Source: Lucinisca nassula
Lineage: Eukaryota; Mollusca; Bivalvia; Lucinida; Lucinidae
DNA length: 64,000 nucleotides
NCBI GenBank assembly: GCA_963580285.1
Contig: OY757023.1
Coordinates: 129,054,027-129,118,026, forward strand
Direction of reading: 5' to 3'
The notes under the pieces were generated by a model. That model worked only from the letters and a program-made list of their open reading frames with translations, was not told the DNA's origin and made no database searches. Below are positions 52,503 to 63,323 of the stretch, piece by piece. Every line of letters begins with the position of its first letter. Position 1 is the stretch's first letter. The position numbers were made by a program, and so were the translations under genes.

Positions 52503-54354
52503 TTAAGGGAAAATGCCAGAAAAATCAAGTTATCTTTTGGGGTCTTATTCACTGCAACTTGAAAAGCTTATTATTTGTCAAATGAGTACCCACAATGTTT
52601 TGGTGCATTGCGCAATCCATATTTACGCAGGAAAGGATACGCTATAGGTACCGTATGATTGTCCGATTTAAAGCCGACAAACAGTTTTCTTACACCAGAC
52701 TGCAGCCTGCGCCCTTAAACATTGAATTCACATACTGGGGATGGAAATATTGTATTTTCAAGGATTTGAATATTTTTACATCTAAATATGGCCTTAAAGA
52801 GTCTAATTTAAGCTAGTTTGGCTTTGTTTTTGGTCATTTTTCCCAATTTGAATGAATTTTCCATTGGAGAAATGGGCAAATTTTTACTGAAGTCAAAAAT
52901 TTGGCTCTAGTCCACACCACAGTGGCACAGGCATTCTATCAAGCATTAAAATCTACCAGAAAAAGCAATTAACAGCATTCCAAGACAGTTCAACAGGAAT
53001 ATTTTAAACAAAAACAGTTGTCGAGCTTGGCAAGGGCGCACAGATGATATCGGTTTTGGTGAAAAGCTTGTACGGCATCGCAATGTGTGCGTTTGTCTGA
53101 AATTACACCGCATTGATTTTGCACAAGACCATTTAAATATTTATCACGGGAGTACTTGATATGATATTTTGCACATTTTTGCCCTAACCATCTCTGTGTA
53201 AATGTTATGACCTCTCTCATGAGCCACATTCTGTGAAAAAATAATAGGTAATTCAGTAAAAATGATGGCCAGTGCCATGACTACTATAGATGCAAAGGTT
53301 GCCTCATAAACAGATCTCAATTTTCTGATGTGCAAATGTCCCCAAAGCCTCTCCAGTTTCTTAATATCAACAGCAATGTCCTTTTCAGCACTGTAAGACC
53401 TTCTGTGTGTCGAAGAGTGTATTTTGGACACATTATTCTGATAGGATTCTTTCTCTTTTCCAGTTTGTAGCTAGTAACCTCACAATACTCACCAGGTCTA
53501 GCTGCTAGTTGCTGATGACAGCACATGTGCAAGTTAAGAAGTTCTTCTTATCCAAGTAAGTGTTGTTTCTTGCAGCCAGAAAGTGTTTTCTTGTGCTGAC
53601 TCCATTTTATATAGTGGAGAATGATAAAGCTTGTGCAATGTTACACTCCTCCCTGATTCTTTATGGAGATTTTTTTAGTGTGGGGCTCAGTTCTTACATT
53701 GTAGTATGCCCCAGATTCAGAAAATAGTGCTTGCTATGCATAGTTGCTGTTTTATCATGATCTGTAGATTCTGTTTTCGCCGAAATTTAGCTTCAGTAGA
53801 AATCTTATGATTTTGATTGTTTAAGAGCCTGTCAGTATCTTTATCTAAGCCAGTTATCAGATAAGAAATGACACAACTGACTTAATTGCGTTGTTCTCTC
53901 CCTTTTTCTTACCTGCAGAGGGTGTCCACTTTAGACTATGATCAGTAGCAAAGGGGAGATAATGAATATGTCAAAGGCCAAGTCATTTTAGGAAAATTTG
54001 GGAATTGGGGGCGGGTTCTTAAGTTTACGGCCCATTTCCACCAATTCAGTCATTTAGGGCAAGTGCTATCAGTTACATGTTTTACACCAGACATCACTGT
54101 TTACATCCCTATTAACCACATTGCTGTGTATTATCAAATGACATCTCCAGAAAGCATCGTCCACCATGGACTTAGTGCGCAATTCTCCGAATTGCATTTG
54201 GCCGCTCTTCAGTATTAATGAAATTCCAAAAGGGCTATGAAAGCAACAACGTGTTTTTTAGTCAACACTTTTTTATTTGTTTTTATTACAAATAAGCCAA
54301 ATTACCATGTGGGATCACCAATGGCTGATAATCAAAGAAAACTTCCAAACTTAA
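52503..54354. mobile_element. Sequence between the 645-bp repeats
   Basis: This 1.85-kb interior starts TTAAGGGAAAATGCC and ends CCAAACTTAA. On the minus strand, 53532-52990, three overlapping frames of 71-95 codons continue one another, suggesting a frameshifted coding relic. Recognisable text includes EATFASIVVMALAIIFTELP and a Cys/His-containing stretch, but I cannot name the family. No PBS, reverse transcriptase or integrase is visible. Confidence 0.4.
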
Positions 54355-54999
54355 GGCATCAGGGGACAGTTTCGCATTTGAGGGTGGACGTTTTTTTTTA
54401 AATATTATAGTAGGAGGGTCAATAATGGCATGGTTGCTCATAGAAATTGTGATATGTGGATATTTTTGCCAACGAGGGCTTATTTGCTTAGTATCTGTAC
54501 TTTTATGAAATGGAATACGAAACTAACATCCTAGCTGTGTGGATGCTGTGCAAGTTCAAGGTGTAGCGGAATATCTGAATTCACGAAGGTAGCTTTGGCA
54601 CTAAAAAGTGGCTGTTTTTCAAAGAGGATTCCTGAAAAAGTTTACTGGTTATGGTATACTTTTCTTTCTTTTTTTTGCATGTGACTGAGTGTACATGACA
54701 TTTCAACAGGTGCCAAGTACTGGTGTTTTGGGAGTAAATTCATAGGATCTGTCAAAGTGAGGTGGAGTCAGGCTTTTTTGTATGTAAAAATAGTGGGTGG
54801 GGTAAGTGAAATGATGCTGCTGTCAGCCTATGCAAACAGAGAAGTGTTTCTTTGGTATTCTGTTTTGATTTCATGCATGTGTCGATCACTTTGGAACCAA
54901 AACAGAAGTTATCGCTTTCTCCAGGAGTTGTCGATAACGATTCAAAAACTTGGTGTGGCGCGGACCAAAAAGTGCTGCGATTAACTGTCCCTTGATGCC
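54355..54999 (+). repeat. 645-bp direct repeat with inverted ends, copy B
   Basis: It starts GGCATCAGGGGACAGTTTCG and ends ATTAACTGTCCCTTGATGCC. It differs from copy A by scattered substitutions and small indels. The outer flanks (CTCA before A, TCAG after B) share TCA. Confidence 0.85.
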
Positions 55000-55445
55000 T
55001 CAGGCAACTTGAGGCACAAGTGAATAGGAGGGCGAATAGGAGTTAATTCTTGAACAGAAAGAGTTCTCTTAGGGGCTACAATGATATTTTTGGATAAATT
55101 CCTTCAATTAAACTTTTGTTCAGAAAATGTGTATGTTTTGCACCTTATTTGTCTGTAAAAAAAACGTTTCCATTAAATTCATGGAAGCAAGAGCGCCATT
55201 ATAAAACAGCGTTGACTGTTCCAGGCAAAAGACAACCAAAATTATAACTGATTTTAGGTCGATTGTTTATCAATCGACCCAAAGGTATAAAGGACAAAAC
55301 CTCTATTAGTGCTGGAGTCCACGTGACTATCACTGATTTGTAGGAATCCACGCAGATTATTTATAGAATTTTATCGCAGTGAGGTCAGCGTGTTTACGTG
55401 AAAAGGTTAACTGTAAAATCTGGGCTGGAATCATGGGTTGGGCTA
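55000..55445. other. No recognised feature
   Basis: No gene or family repeat is recognised. Confidence 0.5.
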
Positions 55446-55582
55446 GGCAAACAGTGTATATCCAGATCAGACGCCGCAGAACGCGGCGTCTGATCAGGGT
55501 CTTCACTGCTTGCTTAGAGTATAGGAATTTAAGGGTCAGGCGCCGAAAAACGCAGCGTCTGATCAGAGTCTACACGGTTTGC
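55446..55582. repeat. Two hairpin family E copies in tandem
   Basis: 55446-55514 (GGCAAACAGTGTATATCCAG, then ATCAGACGCCGC and complement) is near-perfect. 55535-55582 is a partial copy (GGCGCCGAAAAACGCAGCG, then TCTGATCAGAGTCTACACGG). Confidence 0.82.
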
Positions 55583-55882
55583 TTTCAGTAAAGGAGTTTA
55601 AGTGTTAAACGAAACAGTCCACGCTCAGGCCCATTTTTCCTAACTACACCCAGAGACAATCGACCCACCAGTACTCTCAGTGCTTTGATTTAATATGGCC
55701 TTCTTTTTATCAATATTCAGTATTTGTCGGCGTTCCACATCGTTTTGACAAGTATAAGCTTTTGTTAAAATCTTGATTTTTGTATTTGGGTACCAGTACA
55801 TATGGAGGTGTATAACAGCCAAAGATAAAGAATTTACAAACATTCATTCCAATTTCACACATAAACATAACTGCCAATCTTT
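55583..55882. other. No recognised feature
   Basis: No gene or family repeat is recognised. Confidence 0.5.
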
Positions 55883-56163
55883 CATCACGTTAAAAGGAAC
55901 ACTCCCCCTTTAACTTCACTTTATATACAGAAAACGGGGGTTTACGGGAGTGTACATTATTTTTTTCTTATTTTTGCTCCAAGACATCCGTTGTGGGTAC
56001 TCGTTAGAACCGCCTCGATGAGTCGGTTGTAACGAACGCTAACAACCTATGTTTGCAGTATAAATAAAAAGAAAAAAAAATCACGAATTTTCATCAGAAA
56101 AGTAGCCAGTTTGGAGATGTAAAAAAATATGTTCACTCTCAATAACGACTTGAACTAACGTAA
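55883..56163 (-). repeat. MITE subfamily M2, degraded
   Basis: It begins CATCACGTTAAAAGGAAC, then CACTTTATATACAGAAAACG. The core at 55993-56045 has one arm altered (GATGAGTCGGTTGTAACGAA). It ends AACTAACGTAAAA. Confidence 0.75.
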
Positions 56164-56449
56164 AACAGAATAGGTATTTAGGTACATGTATTCTTCCATT
56201 TCGCATCTCCTGATGGAGTAAATCATCTTCCTGGCTTGCAGTCTTGTGAAAACAAACAAAAAATAGACGTACTGTACTACATGTATGTGAATAAAGTCAG
56301 CAGCATGTAAACCCAGATCGCATGTTTATTTTGTAAGCATAAGTGCACACATGCGTGCGATAAACGTAAGAAAGCGTTCCGGTAATTCTCGGATTTTAGT
56401 CATTGTGACGAATAACAATGATGACCAGTCAATAATATAATGTTATTAA
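56164..56449. other. No recognised feature
   Basis: No gene or family repeat is recognised. Confidence 0.5.
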
Positions 56450-56592
56450 TCAAATAATTTCGTATTGGCCCAGTTACAGGTCCGAGGTCTGCTGTATTGG
56501 CTCGAGGCCGAAGGCCGAGGCCAATACAGCTGACCGAGGACCTGTAACTGGGCCAATACGAAATTACTTGATTAATGATAATTTTATTAATT
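56450..56592. repeat. Long perfect foldback (about 65-bp arms)
   Basis: AATTTCGTATTGGCCCAGTT, ACAGGTCCGAGGTC and GTATTGGCTCGAGGCC pair with the right arm around a GAAGGCC loop at about 56510. The outer ATTAATCAAATAATTTCG pairs with CGAAATTACTTGATTAAT. No copy of this family is seen elsewhere here. Confidence 0.88.
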
Positions 56593-56850
56593 GACGCAAT
56601 AAAAAAAATACATGATTTATGATTTTTGACCTTGGTTTATATTGATTGACCTTGTGTAATACAGGATAGTCAATTAATAAATAAACATTCAACTAGACTT
56701 GACCTGTTTTCTTTAAAGCTCCCGGAGCAAAGGTCAACCTTAGATAGTCTTAACCCATAGGGGTAGAGAATAATTGCCGCAGGACGTTCAACCGACAATA
56801 CAGTTCAGCGACACGCAAATAAGAGATAGTACGACAGTTCACGTGTTTGT

Positions 56851-56975
56851 ATTTGTTTGTTTGCATTGGAGTTTAACGGCCCAGTCAACACTATTTAGGT
56901 ATTTTTTGAGCCGATCAGTTTTTCTATCCACACTTTTCCTGGGAAGGCTTATACGTAAGCGTTTAACCAGTACAG
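56851..56975 (-). repeat. SINE family C, partial
   Basis: ATTTGTTTGTTTGCATTGGA and GTTTAACGGCCCAGTC, with most of the middle deleted and a trace of CTGGGAAGGCTTATACG. Confidence 0.65.
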
Positions 56976-56989
56976 TGCACATTCATTCG

Positions 56990-57132
56990 CCATGAGCCGG
57001 TTTTAACGAGTATACCCACACCTATAACTTGGGCATGAAATAAGAAAAATAATGTATACCCCGTAAACCCTATTTTTTTCTATTAAGTGGGTCTAGGAGG
57101 GTTTATTTCACGGACTTGTTCAAGTGATAGAA
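56990..57132 (+). repeat. M2 MITE, right half
   Basis: One core arm (GCCGGTTTTAACGAGTATAC), GGGCATGAAATAAGAAAAAT and the arm CCCGTAAACCC, ending TTTCACGGACTTGTTCAAGTGAT (variable M2 end). Confidence 0.65.
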
Positions 57133-57449
57133 TGGTCTTTGTCTTTCACAAGCTGACAGATCAGACATATTTTTCTAAAACTTGCCCAGTCTTGTCTTAA
57201 AATCCATTACCGTTTTGGAATTTGCAATATCTTGGAAGATAAGCCGTTTCATACTAGGATATTCTCATAATTTGATGTTGGAATAGTTTTACTTTATTGT
57301 TGTGTCGTTGCCTTATCATTCGCTTCCTCCATGAAGAAGAAAAGTTATCTTGTCAATATCATCGGGTGGTTGGGGGAGCAAAGGTGACGTGTATCCTGTG
57401 TCACCGGGGCGCCAAACTGATATTTGCTTACAGTTTCGATTGCGCCTAC
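57133..57449. other. No gene; contains one copy of a 52-bp duplicated segment
   Basis: GATATTTGCTTACAGTTTCG plus ATTGCGCCTAC at about 57396-57449 recurs at 57730-57782, on the other side of the MITE between them. Confidence 0.6.
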
Positions 57450-57723
57450 CATTACGATAAATCGCCCGTACGACAAAGTGCATTTTCACATCTCCAAAAT
57501 GGCTACTTTTCTGATGAAAATCTTTCATATTTTTCTTATAAATGCTCAAAACATAGGATGTGGGTTCTCGTTAGAACCGCCTCATTGAGGCGGTTCTAAC
57601 GAGTACCCACAACCTATGTCTTGAAGCAAAAATAAGAACATATATACCCCCGTAAACCCCAGTTTTCTCTATATAAAGTTAGGTATAGTGGGGTCTTCAT
57701 TTCACGGACGTGTTAACGTGATG
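57450..57723 (+). repeat. MITE subfamily M2, complete
   Basis: It begins CATTACGATAAATCGCCCGT, has a core at 57560-57611 and ends CACGGACGTGTTAACGTGATG (last 16 bases are the M2 right end). Confidence 0.88.
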
Positions 57724-58163
57724 TGTATCTTGTGTAACTGGGGTGCCAAAATGATATTTGCTTACAGTTTCGATTGCGCCTACAAAAGTCTTAACTGGGT
57801 GTAAGTAACATATTGAGGCACCCGACTGCTGGATTTAATACCCACGATTACTGAAAATTGAGGTACAAAGAAACAATTAGGTATGGTCTCGCTAACAATA
57901 AACAGAAATATGACAAACTTTGAAATTCTCCTCTTTTTCATATACTGCAATGTTTTATAAAACAATACGAGGGTTGTTCGGAAAGTGCTATATCTATGCT
58001 GCTTTTCATATTTCTGTTTCAAATTTAGGTTATAGGTGACTCGTAGGCTGTTCTAGTGAACATCTTCAGAAATGATACTCACGATGATTTGCATCTGAAT
58101 ATGTTCTATGGAAACTACTAAAGTATAGTAATACATGTATTACATAGAGCGTAAAAACATTAC

Positions 58164-58443
58164 CACCACGAAAACACGCCTATATAATTTTGACCCCCTC
58201 TTACCCTACTTTTATATAGTGAAACTGGGGTTTGCAGGGGTAAACCTAATTTTTCTTATTTCTGCTCTGAGATATAGATTGTTGGTACTCGCTAGAACCG
58301 CCTCATTGAGGCGGTTCTAACGAGTACCCACAATCTATATTTTGAGCAAAAATAAGAAAAATATCACAATTTTTCATCTGAAAATTTTCATTTTTTCGAC
58401 GATAAATGTGTCAATGTATTAGTATAGGCGTGTTTTTGTAATG
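58164..58443 (+). repeat. MITE subfamily M1, complete
   Basis: It begins CCACGAAAACACGCC, has a core at 58282-58331 and ends ATAGGCGTGTTTTTGTAATG. It is followed after 20 bp by an M1 copy in the opposite orientation. Confidence 0.9.
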
Positions 58444-58463
58444 ATCAGGAAAACAATCCATGT

Positions 58464-58740
58464 CATTACGAAAACACGCCTATAAAATACATTGGAACCT
58501 TTATCGCCGAAAAATAAAAAAATAAGGTGAAAAAGTGTGGTATTGTTCTTATTTCTGCTCAAAATATAGATTGTGGGTACTCATTAGAACCGCCTCATCG
58601 AGGCGGTTCTAACGAATACCCGCAGTCTATATTTTAGAGCAAAAATAAGAAAAATAAGGTTTACCCCTGTAAACCCCAGTTTTACAATATAAAAGTGGGG
58701 TTCAAGGGGGTCAAAACTATATAGGCGTGTTTTCGTGATG
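58464..58740 (-). repeat. MITE subfamily M1, complete, reverse
   Basis: It begins CATTACGAAAACACGCC, has a core at 58574-58623 and ends AGGCGTGTTTTCGTGATG. Confidence 0.9.
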
Positions 58741-58848
58741 AAATCCGTGTGCTGCATGTAAAATAGGCCCACTAGAGTCAAAATGTTGGTTTTCTCTGTT
58801 TGCTCCTGCATTTCAGTTATTTCGCATCGTTGTTTCATCTCTGTAGTC

Positions 58849-59142
58849 GCCCATAGGGGCTTGAAGAAATATATGGGCTGCATGATGCTTCCACGCAGAG
58901 CTGAATCAGGCCCGCACACTAGTACTGGTAAACCGCTTAGAGGATCTAAGTCTGTCCAGGAACCGCGGTGCGAGGCGGACCGTCCATGCTAATAAACTAT
59001 TGGTTTCATTGGGCGACAGGGCTTGAGATGTCATTTCACCTCAATGTCGGGTAAAAGTCCCACAAAATTGGAAGCAACGTCTCCAAAATGACCTTTACAG
59101 TGTTGACGGGGACGTTAAACCTCAAATCAAACAAACAAAATA
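58849..59142 (+). repeat. SINE family C with target duplication
   Basis: It runs from GCCCATAGGGGCTTGAAG to GGGACGTTAAACCTCAAATC plus AAAC units. The flanks are TCTGTAGTC at 58840-58848 and 59143-59151. Confidence 0.9.
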
Positions 59143-59231
59143 TCTGTAGTCATTTGATTTTTATGTTCTCGGAGATGTTGCAACGATGAGTTAGAAATCC
59201 TCCATGCGAACTGTACAATTTATTTGTCTAA

Positions 59232-59512
59232 CATCACGAAAACACGCCTATATAATTTTGACCCCCCTTGAACCCCACTTTTATATAGTAAAACTGGGAT
59301 TTCCGGGGGTATACCTTATTTTTCTTATTTCTGCTCTAAAGTATAGATTGTGGGTACTCGTTAGAACCGCCTCGATGAGGCGGTTCTAACGAGTGCCCAC
59401 AATCTATATTTAGAGCAGAAATAAGAAAAATATCACAATTTCTCATCATAAAATTTTCATTTTTTCGGCGATATAGGTTACAATGTATTTGTATAGGCGT
59501 GTTTGCGTAATG
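59232..59512 (+). repeat. MITE subfamily M1, complete
   Basis: It begins CATCACGAAAACACGCC, has a core at 59349-59400 and ends ATAGGCGTGTTTGCGTAATG. Confidence 0.9.
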
Positions 59513-59680
59513 CGAACTGAACATACGACAGGACCAAGGGCAGGGATTGTGGCCACATAAACTCGATTTAAGCCCTCCAGCAAATAACTTTTTACTGACC
59601 GTTCCAATGCGGTTCTTCTGTCGTGGTTTAAATAAGTAATAGTTCGTGTTTGCATGTTTTTGAATTGCTAATTTCTTTTA

Positions 59681-60573
59681 CATTACTAAAACACGCCAAA
59701 TAATTCTGACCCCCTTGAACCCCACTTTTATCTATTAAAACTGGGATTAACAGGGGTAAGCCTTATTTTTCTTATTTCTGCTCTAGAATGTAGATTGTGG
59801 ATACTCGTTAGAACCGCCTCGATATACGGTAGTAACGAGTACACACAATCTATATTTTGAGAATAAACTAGAATATTGTCGTTGGCGCGCCATCGCAAAT
59901 CCCCACGCTTTCTACAGAGGGGCAAAGTACAGAAAACCCCTCACCCTGGGCCCTTATTTGACCCCAGGGTCAAAATATTACCTGTATTATATTCTACTAA
60001 TCATGCCCGAGGGTCAAAATTTTACTTGTATTTTACTCTGCTAATCACCCCCTTCAATTCTTCAATTTGATATTCCATATGACTATATTCGGTAAAATTT
60101 GAATTTTGACCCCCTGAGCCCCCCAGTCCGACCCCTGGGGCATGACCCAGGGATCGCAGCCAAAATCCCGTTCAATATGTGTTACATATATCATTAATCA
60201 TTACTTATGCAAAGTTTGGTTTTAAAATCTATAAAAATGACTTTGAAATTGAATTTAATTGATATTTGACCTTTTGCCCCCTCCCCAAGGCCCCTTGGGC
60301 GGGGCCAAAAATAAATGTGACGTTGCACGCCCTCATCATGTAAGGAAGCTGTGTACCATTTGGTTACATTCCGACCAGTGGTTAAGGAGGAGATAGCGTG
60401 ACGGACGGACGGACGGCCAGACGGACGGACGAACGGAGGCGTTCACAATATCCCCGAACGCTTTTTTTAAAAGCGTGGGGATAATAACAAAAATATCACA
60501 ATTTTTACAATGTATCTTATTTTTGTTTGTTTTTTCCCCTGTAACACTTACAATGTATATGTATAGGCGTGTT
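59681..60573 (+). repeat. MITE subfamily M1 split by a 600-bp insertion
   Basis: The left part (CATTACTAAAACACGCC through a decayed core at 59797-59847) stops near 59876. The right part resumes at about 60482 (ACAAAAATATCACAATTTTT) and ends near 60573 (TATAGGCGTGTTTTTTT). Confidence 0.75.
59877..60481 (+). repeat. Inserted repeat with GACGGACGGACG tract and terminal hairpin
   Basis: It contains diverged tandem pieces (GAGGGTCAAAATTTTAC and CAGGGTCAAAATATTAC), a (GGAC)n run at 60400-60432, and a terminal hairpin, CCCCGAACGCTTTT/AAAAGCGTGGGG. Its architecture resembles the end of the 36-37 kb block (GAC-rich run, then hairpin), suggesting a related class of element. Confidence 0.65.
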
Positions 60574-61193
60574 TTTTTTTTTCAGGATGATTATTCGGAT
60601 AGATTTTTGTGCGAATGTAGCTGTCGTTTTGGCTTTCTGCTTGTGAACTTTTCATCTCAGTGAAGTTATGTTTTGTTGTGTTTCTTTCCTTTTGATGTCT
60701 TGGACTGGAGGTGTGAGGTTATTGTATCGATTCCTGATCATTGCCTTCACTTCTGTAATATATCTCTAAAACTAACATATGTTGATAGTTTTCGGCCTAC
60801 TTCAAGTCTAAACATGGATTGGGGCGCCCGCCTTATTCAGGCAGTTTTAACGGGTACCTACCATCTATCTTTTGGCTAAATTTAGAAAAACCTTCAGAAA
60901 ATTGACATGCAGACACAAGAAGTACGTAGACATTGCTGTGGACTATGTGGAGAAAGTGAGACGTTCGCTGGACTTGAATAACGCGTGACGTGTTCACGGC
61001 GTCATATTGACTTTAGCGTGCTCCGGGTACGTGTTTCATGCCTTCATATAATCTATATAAAATTTTCATTTTTACATGTAAGTATGTCGTTATCATTTTC
61101 TCAGAAGTTGTAGCAGAGATGTTGAAGTTTAAGTAGATATAAAATTCTACTTGCTATTATGGTCATTGCCCGTTTTATAGCAAAATTCTACGA
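60574..61193. other. Right interior of the mariner-type element
   Basis: It holds a decayed M core (60820-60875), the dispersed fragment shared with 19768-19815 and the possible transposase C-terminal relic at 60905-60985. No intact gene is present. Confidence 0.5.
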
Positions 61194-61214
61194 ACTTTCC
61201 GAACAACCCTCGTA

Positions 61215-61724
61215 TATTAATTACTGACTTAAATGCAGTAAAAGGTTTTGAGTGATGATTCCAAATGAAAATAATTAACATAGTGAAAATAAATACTTGT
61301 AAAGAACTGACTGACTCATTTATAAGGCTCCAGTAAACAAGAAAATACCAAGTTTCTGCCTATTTTCAACGGCAGGCAACACGATTGCATGCAACATTCG
61401 ACTTACATATATATATAGTGGTTCTCCAGCGTTTGCGTATTTCTGGCGCTGAGATACATTGTATCTTCCATTTTCAAAAGGCCATAATTGGAGAAAAAAT
61501 CAGGTCAACTCTGCAGCCTTTCAAGTTTCATTTGGCAAAATTTATGTTAAAAGTCTTTAAATGCCAAACGTTTCAAGACGCCGCAACAGAAAAAAAACAA
61601 CAAAAAACAACAAAAAAACAAACAAACAACAAACAAACAAAAAAAAATAAAATAAACAATAAACAAACAAACAAAGAACAACATGCGGAACCCGGGAAGG
61701 GACATGACTTTTTTTTAATATGTT
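61215..61724. other. A-rich sequence, no gene
   Basis: CAAACAAAC/AAACAACAAA-type A-rich sequence occupies 61590-61682. No domain-bearing frame or family repeat is recognised. Confidence 0.55.
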
Positions 61725-62348
61725 GTGCGAACAAGATATTAAGATGTGCGAACAAGATATTATCTTGTGCGGACAAGATAATATGCTGTGCGCACAAGCT
61801 ATTATCTTGTGCGGACAACATAATTTATCTTGTGCGGACAACATATTATCTTGTGCAGCACAAGATAATATCTTGTTCGCACAACATATTATCTTGTTTG
61901 CACAACATAAATCTTTGGAAGTTGTGCGAACAAGATATTATCTTGTTCGCACAACATATTTTCTTTTGCGCACAAGATATTATCTTGTGCGTGCGCACAA
62001 GCTATTATCTTGTGCGGAAAAGATAATATCTTGTGCGCGTAAGATATTATGTTGTGCGAACAAGATAATATCTTGTCCACACAAGATCTATTATCTTGTT
62101 CGCACAACATATTTTCTTTTGCGCACAAGATATTATCTTGTGCGTGCGCACAAGATATTATCTTGTGCGGAAAAGATAATATCTTGTGCGCGTAAGATAT
62201 TATGTTGTGCGAACAAGATAATATCTTGTCCACACAAGATCTATTATCTTGTTCGCACAACATATTTTCTTTTGCGCACAAGATATTATCTTGATATTAA
62301 AAGATAATATCTTGTGCGCGTAAGATATTATGTTGTGCGAACAAGATA

Positions 62349-62355
<7 letters not shown>
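61725..62355. repeat. Palindromic satellite with 153-bp higher-order unit
   Basis: It is built from short palindromic words (TTGTGCGAACAAGATATTAT, ATCTTGTGCGCACAAGATA). From 61936 a 153-bp unit repeats at about 62089 and 62242. Because 153 is divisible by 3, frames of 130-213 codons stay open on both strands, but they encode only the satellite and are not credible proteins. Confidence 0.92.

Positions 62356-62391
<36 letters not shown>
62353..62391 (+). repeat. (AC)n microsatellite
   Basis: About 19 AC units directly follow the palindromic satellite. Confidence 0.98.
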
Positions 62392-62392
<1 letters not shown>

Positions 62393-62394
62393 AA

Positions 62395-62517
62395 GTCTGT
62401 ATAATGAACACTCCACTTAATCCCAATTTAAATACAGTAAAATGGGGTTTATGGGAGCATTCATTATTTTCTCAAAAACGGGTTGTGGGTATACGCTAGA
62501 TACGGCTCATTGAGGCG
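62395..62517 (+). repeat. M2 MITE, left part (split)
   Basis: TGAACACTCCACTTAATCCC, the arm TACAGTAAAATGGGGTTTAT and the first core arm (CTAGATACGGCTC, ATTG, AGGCGG). The rest resumes at 63531 beyond an insertion. Confidence 0.75.
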
Positions 62518-62825
62518 GTGTTACAACGCATAATGTAATAATGTAGTAATTACTACATTTTGATTTTTTTTACTACATTATGCGTTGGCATAGTCGACGC
62601 GAAATGAAGTAAAAAAATTATTTCATTCCGCGTTGATATGCACCATATCGACGCATAATGAAGTAATGATGGTAGAACATAGCTGTCTTCGAAAAGACTT
62701 AGGAAGCAATACAGTTAAATTCCTACAATTTAGACCACATTTGAGACGGTTCAAAAGTGGTCTTTAAGACGGTCTTCCACAAAAGCACACTGAAGGTCAA
62801 AATCACAAAGAAAAAGGTTTTTTGG

Positions 62826-62949
62826 GCGGCATCTCAATGTCGGGTAAAAGTCCCATGAAATTGGAAGCAACGTCTCCAAAATGACCTAAATAGTGTTGAC
62901 GGGGACGTTAAACCTCAAATCAAACAAATCAAACAAAAGACAGACAGGC

Positions 62950-62996
<47 letters not shown>
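62826..62996 (+). repeat. SINE family C, 5'-truncated, with (ACAG)n tail
   Basis: It starts at GGCATCTCAATGTCGGGTAA and ends GGGACGTTAAACCTCAAATC. Its tail runs into about 14 units of ACAG (62937-62996). Confidence 0.88.
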
Positions 62997-63030
62997 ATGG
63001 ACAAAAAATTTATACCCCCTTGCATACTTC

Positions 63031-63323
63031 GTATGCCGGGGGTATAAATAGATGGGCTGCACGATGCTTCCACGCAGAGCTGATACCGCCCGTACATGAG
63101 TCCTCGTAATCTGCTTAGAAGGTCTAAGCCTGTCCAGGAAAACTGCTGCGAGTCGGCCCATCCATGCATATAAACCCTATTGCTTTTAATTGGACGGCAG
63201 CGATTGAGATGTCATTTCATCTCAATATCGGGTAAAAGTCCCATAAAATTTGAAGAAATGTCTCCAAAATGACCTAAATAGTCTTGACGGGAACGTTAAA
63301 CCTCAAATCAAACAAACAAACTG
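63031..63323 (+). repeat. SINE family C
   Basis: GTATGCCGGGGGTATAAATA precedes GATGGGCTGCACGATGC. The body is nearly full and ends GGAACGTTAAACCTCAAATC plus an AAAC tail. TATACCCCCTTGCATACTTC just upstream is complementary to its first bases. Confidence 0.85.

Larger units (their letters stand above)
57966..61214 (+). mobile_element. Mariner-type element, gutted and loaded with MITEs
   Basis: CGAGGGTTGTTCGGAAAGT at the left (57968-57986) and its exact complement at the right (61194-61212) are bounded by TA on both sides. These are mariner-type terminal sequences. The interior is mostly M1 MITEs, a SINE C and a 600-bp insertion. The only possible transposase remnant is at 60905-60985 (plus strand), reading HKKYVDIAVDYVEKVRRSL. 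It recalls the C-terminal DYxE end of mariner transposases and lies at the expected distance from the right end. Confidence 0.8.

Noticed and set aside
52260..54984. Identical 75-codon frames in both 645-bp repeats
   Set aside because: Identity follows from the recent duplication of the repeats. The frames are short, without a domain, and do not span the unit.
61557..62307. Cys-rich open frames of up to 213 codons on both strands
   Set aside because: They are read-through of a palindromic satellite whose 153-bp unit happens to keep frame; sense and antisense look alike.
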